NCBI RefSeq assembly: GCF_000164135.1
Contig: NZ_GG770555.1
Span: 533,476 to 597,475, forward strand
Direction of reading: 5' to 3'
From: Mycobacterium parascrofulaceum ATCC BAA-614
GTDB taxonomy: Bacteria; Actinomycetota; Actinomycetes; Mycobacteriales; Mycobacteriaceae
Length of the DNA: 64,000 bases
Positions 63,425-64,000 of this stretch are shown in pieces (position 1 is the first letter of the stretch; every line of letters begins with the position of its first letter). The notes under the pieces were generated by a model, which had not been told where the DNA came from, ran no database searches, and was given only the letters and a program-made list of their open reading frames with translations. The position numbers and the translations under genes are program-made.

Positions 63425-64000
63425 TCACGTCACTTCGGTTGGCAGGAAAGCGCTTTCGGCCGTGCCGAAGCGTATTCCCGTGGCGTCCTTGCCGATCAGC
63501 GTCAGCAATGCCACCGCGAGCAGCACCGGCACGATCGTCGCCGCCAGGGCGAAGGGATAGCCGTGCGACTCCGCCAGCCGCTCCTGGATGGGCAGGTTGA
63601 ACGCGGCCAGCAGGTTTCCCAGCTGATACGTCACGCCGGGGTAGAGGCCGCGGATGGCATCCGGCGACATCTCGGTCAGGTGGGCGGGGATCACGCCCCA
63701 CGCGCCCTGCACGCACAGCTGCATCAGGAACGAACCGAGACACAGCATCGCGGCCGTGCGCGAGTAGGCGAACAGCGGGACGATCGGCAGCCCCAGCAGG
63801 GCGCAGAAGATGATGGTGTAGCGGCGGCTGAACCGCTGCGACAGGCTGCCGAAGACCAACCCACCGATGATGGCGCCCACGTTATAGACGATGACGATCC
63901 ACTTGACCGTCGCGCTGGACAGCCCCGCGCCGTGGTTGGCGGTCGACGTCAGGAACGTCGGGTAGACGTCCTGGGTGCCGTGGCTCATCCAGTTGAACGC
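63425..64000 (-). CDS. MFS transporter, C-terminal part (NanT-like; gene continues beyond window)
   Basis: The C-terminal 192 or so residues of a major facilitator transporter run off the right edge. Visible are five to six helices (for example [20 protein letters not shown]), an MFS loop SQRFSRRYT, and [16 protein letters not shown], which suits metabolite-proton symporters. In M. tuberculosis the gene after cinA is Rv1902c, annotated nanT for sialic acid transport, an assignment from homology only. Confidence 0.85.
   Translation of the reverse strand, partial: AFNWMSHGTQDVYPTFLTSTANHGAGLSSATVKWIVIVYNVGAIIGGLVFGSLSQRFSRRYTIIFCALLGLPIVPLFAYSRTAAMLCLGSFLMQLCVQGAWGVIPAHLTEMSPDAIRGLYPGVTYQLGNLLAAFNLPIQERLAESHGYPFALAATIVPVLLAVALLTLIGKDATGIRFGTAESAFLPTEVT

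Noticed and set aside
61989-63743. A 584-codon minus-strand frame opposite cinA
   Set aside because: Antisense to a certain gene, with no motif or ribosome site.

Overview
This is a high-GC actinobacterial chromosome segment from a slow-growing Mycobacterium. The M. avium complex fits best. The gene order from about 7.5 kb to the end follows, as I recall it, the M. tuberculosis interval Rv1866 to Rv1902c: CoA-transferase, thiolase-like, Rv1868-like, reductase, lldD2, Rv1873-1875, bfrA, Rv1877, glnA3, Rv1879, cyp140, lppE, rpfC, secreted chorismate mutase, fbpB, Rv1891-1896, dtd, Rv1898, a macro-domain gene, cinA and nanT. Differences from M. tuberculosis include a lon gene, an intact oxyR with ahpC/ahpD placed inside this interval, a GH13 gene, a metal-efflux island, a CYP125-like operon, and no lipJ between the macro-domain gene and cinA. 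No rRNA, tRNA, CRISPR array, complete insertion sequence or prophage was seen. A 13E12-family HNH gene is the only mobile-type element.

Layout. 0-7.5 kb: end of a coiled-coil ORF, phosphoketolase, an SDR, a GNAT, a DUF427 protein, a secreted phosphoesterase and an UppP. 7.5-15 kb: a three-gene block (fused CoA-transferase, Cys-less thiolase-like protein, Rossmann/PEP-synthase-like fusion) converging on a flavoprotein reductase. 15-17.7 kb: small DNA-associated or unknown proteins (DUF72, HhH-GPD, TfoX-N), a Ddn-like F420 protein and a proline-rich secreted protein. 18-24.7 kb: lon, lldD2, DUF1810, a GH13 hydrolase and ahpD-ahpC, divergent from oxyR. 25.7-31.4 kb: Rv1874/1875-like genes, enoyl-CoA hydratase, bfd and bfrA around tandem IdeR-type boxes, a 14-TM exporter and an AhpD-fold protein. 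31.5-36.3 kb: a tight five-gene run (F420 LLM oxidoreductase, glnA3, amidohydrolase, acyltransferase, SRPBCC).

36.3-40.8 kb: a metal island with a DUF3761-like microprotein, CDF transporter, CDF remnant, ArsR repressor and P1B-4 ATPase (ctpD-like). Part of it has a less GC-biased codon use than the rest. 40.9-47.5 kb: a cell-envelope block with cyp140-lppE-SDR-SRPBCC, rpfC, secreted chorismate mutase and fbpB (Ag85B). 48-56.6 kb: a DUF7159-type protein, YceI, ADH and a CYP125-like P450, Rv1891-1893 homologues, a nitronate monooxygenase behind a KstR motif, and a 13E12 HNH gene behind a LexA box. 56.7-64 kb: Baeyer-Villiger monooxygenase plus ADH, methyltransferase, dtd, a thiamine-binding-type protein, a macro-domain protein, cinA and the C-terminal part of an MFS transporter.

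The recurring themes are redox and iron defence (OxyR/Ahp, BfrA/Bfd), lipid and sterol oxidation, and envelope remodelling. The parts least explained by known biology are the 7.5-13.7 kb three-gene block, the split FluG-like pair, the metal island with an atypical ArsR sensor, and the palindromic repeats placed between genes.
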